Positions 62,189-64,000 of a stretch of 64,000 nucleotides of DNA are shown in pieces; the stretch's first letter is position 1, and the number at the start of each line of letters is the position of its first letter. The notes under the pieces were generated by a model. It was not told the origin of the DNA. It saw nothing but the letters and a program-made list of their open reading frames with translations, and made no database searches. The DNA is from Bacteroidota bacterium (lineage in GTDB: Bacteria > Bacteroidota > Ignavibacteria > Kapaibacteriales > UBA2268): contig JARKQC010000243.1 of NCBI GenBank assembly GCA_029974985.1, forward strand, positions 103,461 to 167,460, given 5' to 3'. The position numbers and the translations under genes are program-made.

Positions 62189-63808
62189 ATGAAAAAAATT
62201 GTAGAATGCGTACCTAATTTTTCCGAAGGTAGAAATCCAGAAATTATTGAAGCAATTGCTGATGCAGTTAGAAACACACAAGGTGTTACTCTTCTTGATG
62301 TTGACCCAGGCTTTTCAACAAATCGAACTGTATATACTTTTGTTGGTGATCCAGATAGTGTTGTCGAAGGCGCCATTAATGCGGCAAAAGTTGCTTACAA
62401 ATTAATTGATATGAGAAATCACTCGGGAGAGCATCCACGATTAGGTGCTTTAGATGTATGCCCTTTTATTCCCGTTGCTAATGTTACTATGGATGAATGC
62501 GTTGAGTGTTCTAAAAAATTCGGTGAACGTGCAGCATCCGAAATTGGTATTCCAATATATTTATATGAATATGCTTCTAATCAAAGTTACAGAAAATCTT
62601 TACCACAAATTAGACAAGGTGAATACGAAGGTCTTGCTAAAAGAATAGTCCAAAAAGAATGGAAACCAGACTATGGTCCAGCAGAATTTATTCCAAGTTG
62701 GGGTGCAACTGTAACGGGTGCAAGATTGTTCTTAATTGCATATAATATCAATGTTTTAGGAACATCTAATCAGGCACATCGTATTGCATTAAATCTTCGC
62801 GAGGCTGGTCGTGGCGAAAACGAACCGGGAAAACTTAAAGAAGTAAAGGGCTTGGGTTGGTTTGTTGAAGAATATGGCATGGCTCAGGTTTCGATGAATT
62901 TAACTAATTATAAAATTACCCCCGTGCATATTGCTTATGAAGAATGTCTTAACGAAGCGGCACAATTAAAAGTCGGTATTGCTGGCTCGGAATTAGTTGG
63001 TTTAATTCCGCTCGAAGCTATGCTTTTGGCGGCAGATTATTATATTGAAAAAGAAAATTTATTTATTCTTGATGAAAAGCAGAAAATCAAGTTAGTAGTT
63101 GATAGATTAGGGCTTAATTCAATAAGTCAATTTATTCCAGAGAAACGCATTATCGAATATATGATAGAAGAGAAAAAAGATGAACCTTTAGCTTCTTTAT
63201 CAGTTCGTAAATTTATTGAAGAAATTGCCGCAAGAAGTAGCGCACCTGGTGGTGGTTCGGCTTCTGCCACAATCGCCGCTATAGGTACTGGTCTTGGCTG
63301 TATGGTTGCCCAACTTACCTACGGAGTTAGAAAATTCGAGTATTTAGATTCTGAAATGAGAAAAATCATTCCACCACTACATAATTTTACTCAAAAATTA
63401 ATTACTATGATTGATGCAGATACGAATGCCTTTAATGATTATATGGATGCCATTCGCTTGCCCAAAAATACTGATGAAGAAAAGACGATTAGAACTGCGG
63501 CTATGCAAGCTGGTCTTAAAAAAGCAATCGAAATACCTCTTAGCACTATGAGATATGGCGATTTTGCTTGGGAATGGATGTTAGAAATTGCAAAATATGG
63601 AAATATTGCCTCTAAATCAGATGTGGAAGTTGGAGCGCGTTCACTCGAAGTTGGTATTTGGGGTGCTTATAAAAACGTTTTAATAAATTTACCAGAAATT
63701 ACAGATGAAGATTTTAAAAAACGTATTTTAGAAGAAGCTGAAAGTATTGTACAAAGAGCTGATAAAAAATCAAAAGAAGTATTAGAAATACTAAATAATC
63801 GTAATTAA
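62189..63808 (+). CDS. ftcD: Bifunctional glutamate formimidoyltransferase / formimidoyltetrahydrofolate cyclodeaminase
   Basis: This 539-residue fusion is like animal FTCD. Residues 1-~325 are the formimidoyltransferase, with VECVPNFSEGRN at the start and the catalytic His82 in HSGEHPRLGALDVCPF. A linker leads to the cyclodeaminase domain at ~345-539 (SLSVRKFIEEIAARSSAPGGGSASATIAAIG), a four-helix bundle. Together they move the formimino group from formiminoglutamate to tetrahydrofolate and release ammonia to give methenyl-THF. This is the last step of histidine degradation to glutamate. No other hut genes are in the window. The promoter is just upstream, with a terminator after. Confidence 0.96.
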   Translation: MKKIVECVPNFSEGRNPEIIEAIADAVRNTQGVTLLDVDPGFSTNRTVYTFVGDPDSVVEGAINAAKVAYKLIDMRNHSGEHPRLGALDVCPFIPVANVTMDECVECSKKFGERAASEIGIPIYLYEYASNQSYRKSLPQIRQGEYEGLAKRIVQKEWKPDYGPAEFIPSWGATVTGARLFLIAYNINVLGTSNQAHRIALNLREAGRGENEPGKLKEVKGLGWFVEEYGMAQVSMNLTNYKITPVHIAYEECLNEAAQLKVGIAGSELVGLIPLEAMLLAADYYIEKENLFILDEKQKIKLVVDRLGLNSISQFIPEKRIIEYMIEEKKDEPLASLSVRKFIEEIAARSSAPGGGSASATIAAIGTGLGCMVAQLTYGVRKFEYLDSEMRKIIPPLHNFTQKLITMIDADTNAFNDYMDAIRLPKNTDEEKTIRTAAMQAGLKKAIEIPLSTMRYGDFAWEWMLEIAKYGNIASKSDVEVGARSLEVGIWGAYKNVLINLPEITDEDFKKRILEEAESIVQRADKKSKEVLEILNNRN

Positions 63809-63859
63809 TTGGATATTATCTATAAAACGCTATAAATAATTAATAATTATATAATTTAC

Positions 63860-63893
63860 AGAGGCTGTCTCAAAAGGGTAGCCTCTTTTTTTT
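63860..63893 (+). terminator. Terminator-like hairpin after ftcD, resembling an IS end
   Basis: AGAGGCT (63860-63866) / AGCCTCT (63880-63886), a 7-bp G+C-richer stem with a 13-base loop and a T-run to 63893. Its sequence GAGGCTGTCTCAAAA is like ends of some insertion sequences. Confidence 0.7.
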
Positions 63894-63915
63894 GAGTATT
63901 CCCAAAAAAATAAAG

Positions 63916-63982
63916 TTATCCACAATTAAAATCTACTAAGTATATAATCGTCATAGACTTATATCTCAAATATTGTGGAAAA
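63916..63982. promoter_or_regulatory. Two inverted DnaA-box-like sites
   Basis: TTATCCACA at 63916-63924 is an exact E. coli-type DnaA box. TGTGGAAAA at 63974-63982 is the reverse complement of TTTTCCACA, one change from it. They are about 50 nt apart in opposite orientation, in AT-rich DNA at the window edge. It could be part of an origin, a DnaA-regulated promoter, or chance. Confidence 0.4.
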
Positions 63983-64000
63983 AAAAGTGAAGCCAATTTT

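Noticed and set aside
1..64000. CRISPR arrays, tRNA or rRNA genes, prophage or integrase genes
   Set aside because: All intergenic regions were read; no spaced palindromic repeats, cloverleaf sequences, transposase or integrase motifs were found.

Overview
This is 64 kb of very AT-rich, gene-dense bacterial chromosome with no rRNA, tRNA, CRISPR array, prophage or intact insertion sequence that I can see. The gene content fits the Fibrobacterota-Chlorobiota-Bacteroidota (FCB) group. Two secreted proteins end in 'YPNP…' type IX secretion (T9SS) sorting domains. The families DUF2851, DUF6580 and GWxTD are typical of Bacteroidota and their relatives. At least eleven intergenic sites match the Bacteroidota -7 box TAnnTTTG. 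MotA/MotB, a 13-haem cytochrome and a deoxyhypusine-synthase-like protein point away from ordinary Bacteroidia and towards an Ignavibacteria/Kapabacteria-like lineage. That placement is inference.

Layout. 1-1455: 3' end of metH, a DUF454 membrane protein and cytidine deaminase. 1570-9888: a 2202-residue secreted RHS/YD-repeat-like protein and a secreted TPR protein. 9929-12923: motA, motB and a degenerate receiver/HD-GYP protein in one operon. 12936-14457 (-): a YbbR-like protein and a small membrane protein. 14565-20752: murF, rnr, an MlaF-like ABC ATPase, a membrane protein and mnmA, tightly packed. 20827-23050 (-): 13-haem cytochrome c and cytochrome b. 23252-25834 (-): a lipoprotein, a Ppx/GppA phosphatase and prmA. 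25902-29891: kdsC, ytxH-like and ytxG-like genes, small membrane proteins, DUF2851 and an SRAP protein. 30000-32828: a T9SS-exported subtilase. 32901-35858 (-): panD, a GlmU N-terminal-domain protein, gpmA and a DHS-like gene in one operon. 36262-38981: TPR lipoprotein, pyrC, a 54-residue ORF and DUF6580. 39057-40988 (-): thrS. 41232-46179: holA, a CruF/DUF422-like gene and a ChaN-M1 peptidase fusion. 46359-53479 (-): GWxTD protein and der, tsaD and cinA, rpsA. 53664-62006: a secreted arylsulfotransferase-like T9SS protein, two glycosyltransferases, an SMR exporter, a STAS protein and an ABC exporter. 62189-63808: ftcD. The right edge (63860-64000) holds a terminator and two inverted DnaA-box-like sites.

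How the genes work together. Most of the window is housekeeping: translation and tRNA modification (rpsA, thrS, tsaD, mnmA, prmA, der, rnr), envelope and LPS (murF, kdsC, glycosyltransferases, MlaF-like), and cofactors and nucleotides (metH, panD, pyrC, cdd, ftcD). The accessory interest lies in the RHS-like protein with its unmatched C-terminal tail, the motAB operon carrying a signalling pseudoenzyme, the multihaem electron-transfer pair, the ChaN-M1 fusion, and the bacterial deoxyhypusine-synthase homologue.

Several start codons were reassigned from promoter positions, Shine-Dalgarno sites or signal peptides: 12936-13901, 23252-23965, 24049-24969, 26959-27432, 42329-43036, 47701-49005, 51461-53479 and 58721-59764. 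I found no clearly new multi-gene defence or mobile system. The strongest 'undescribed' candidates are the RHS-like locus and the motAB-linked pseudo-HD-GYP protein.
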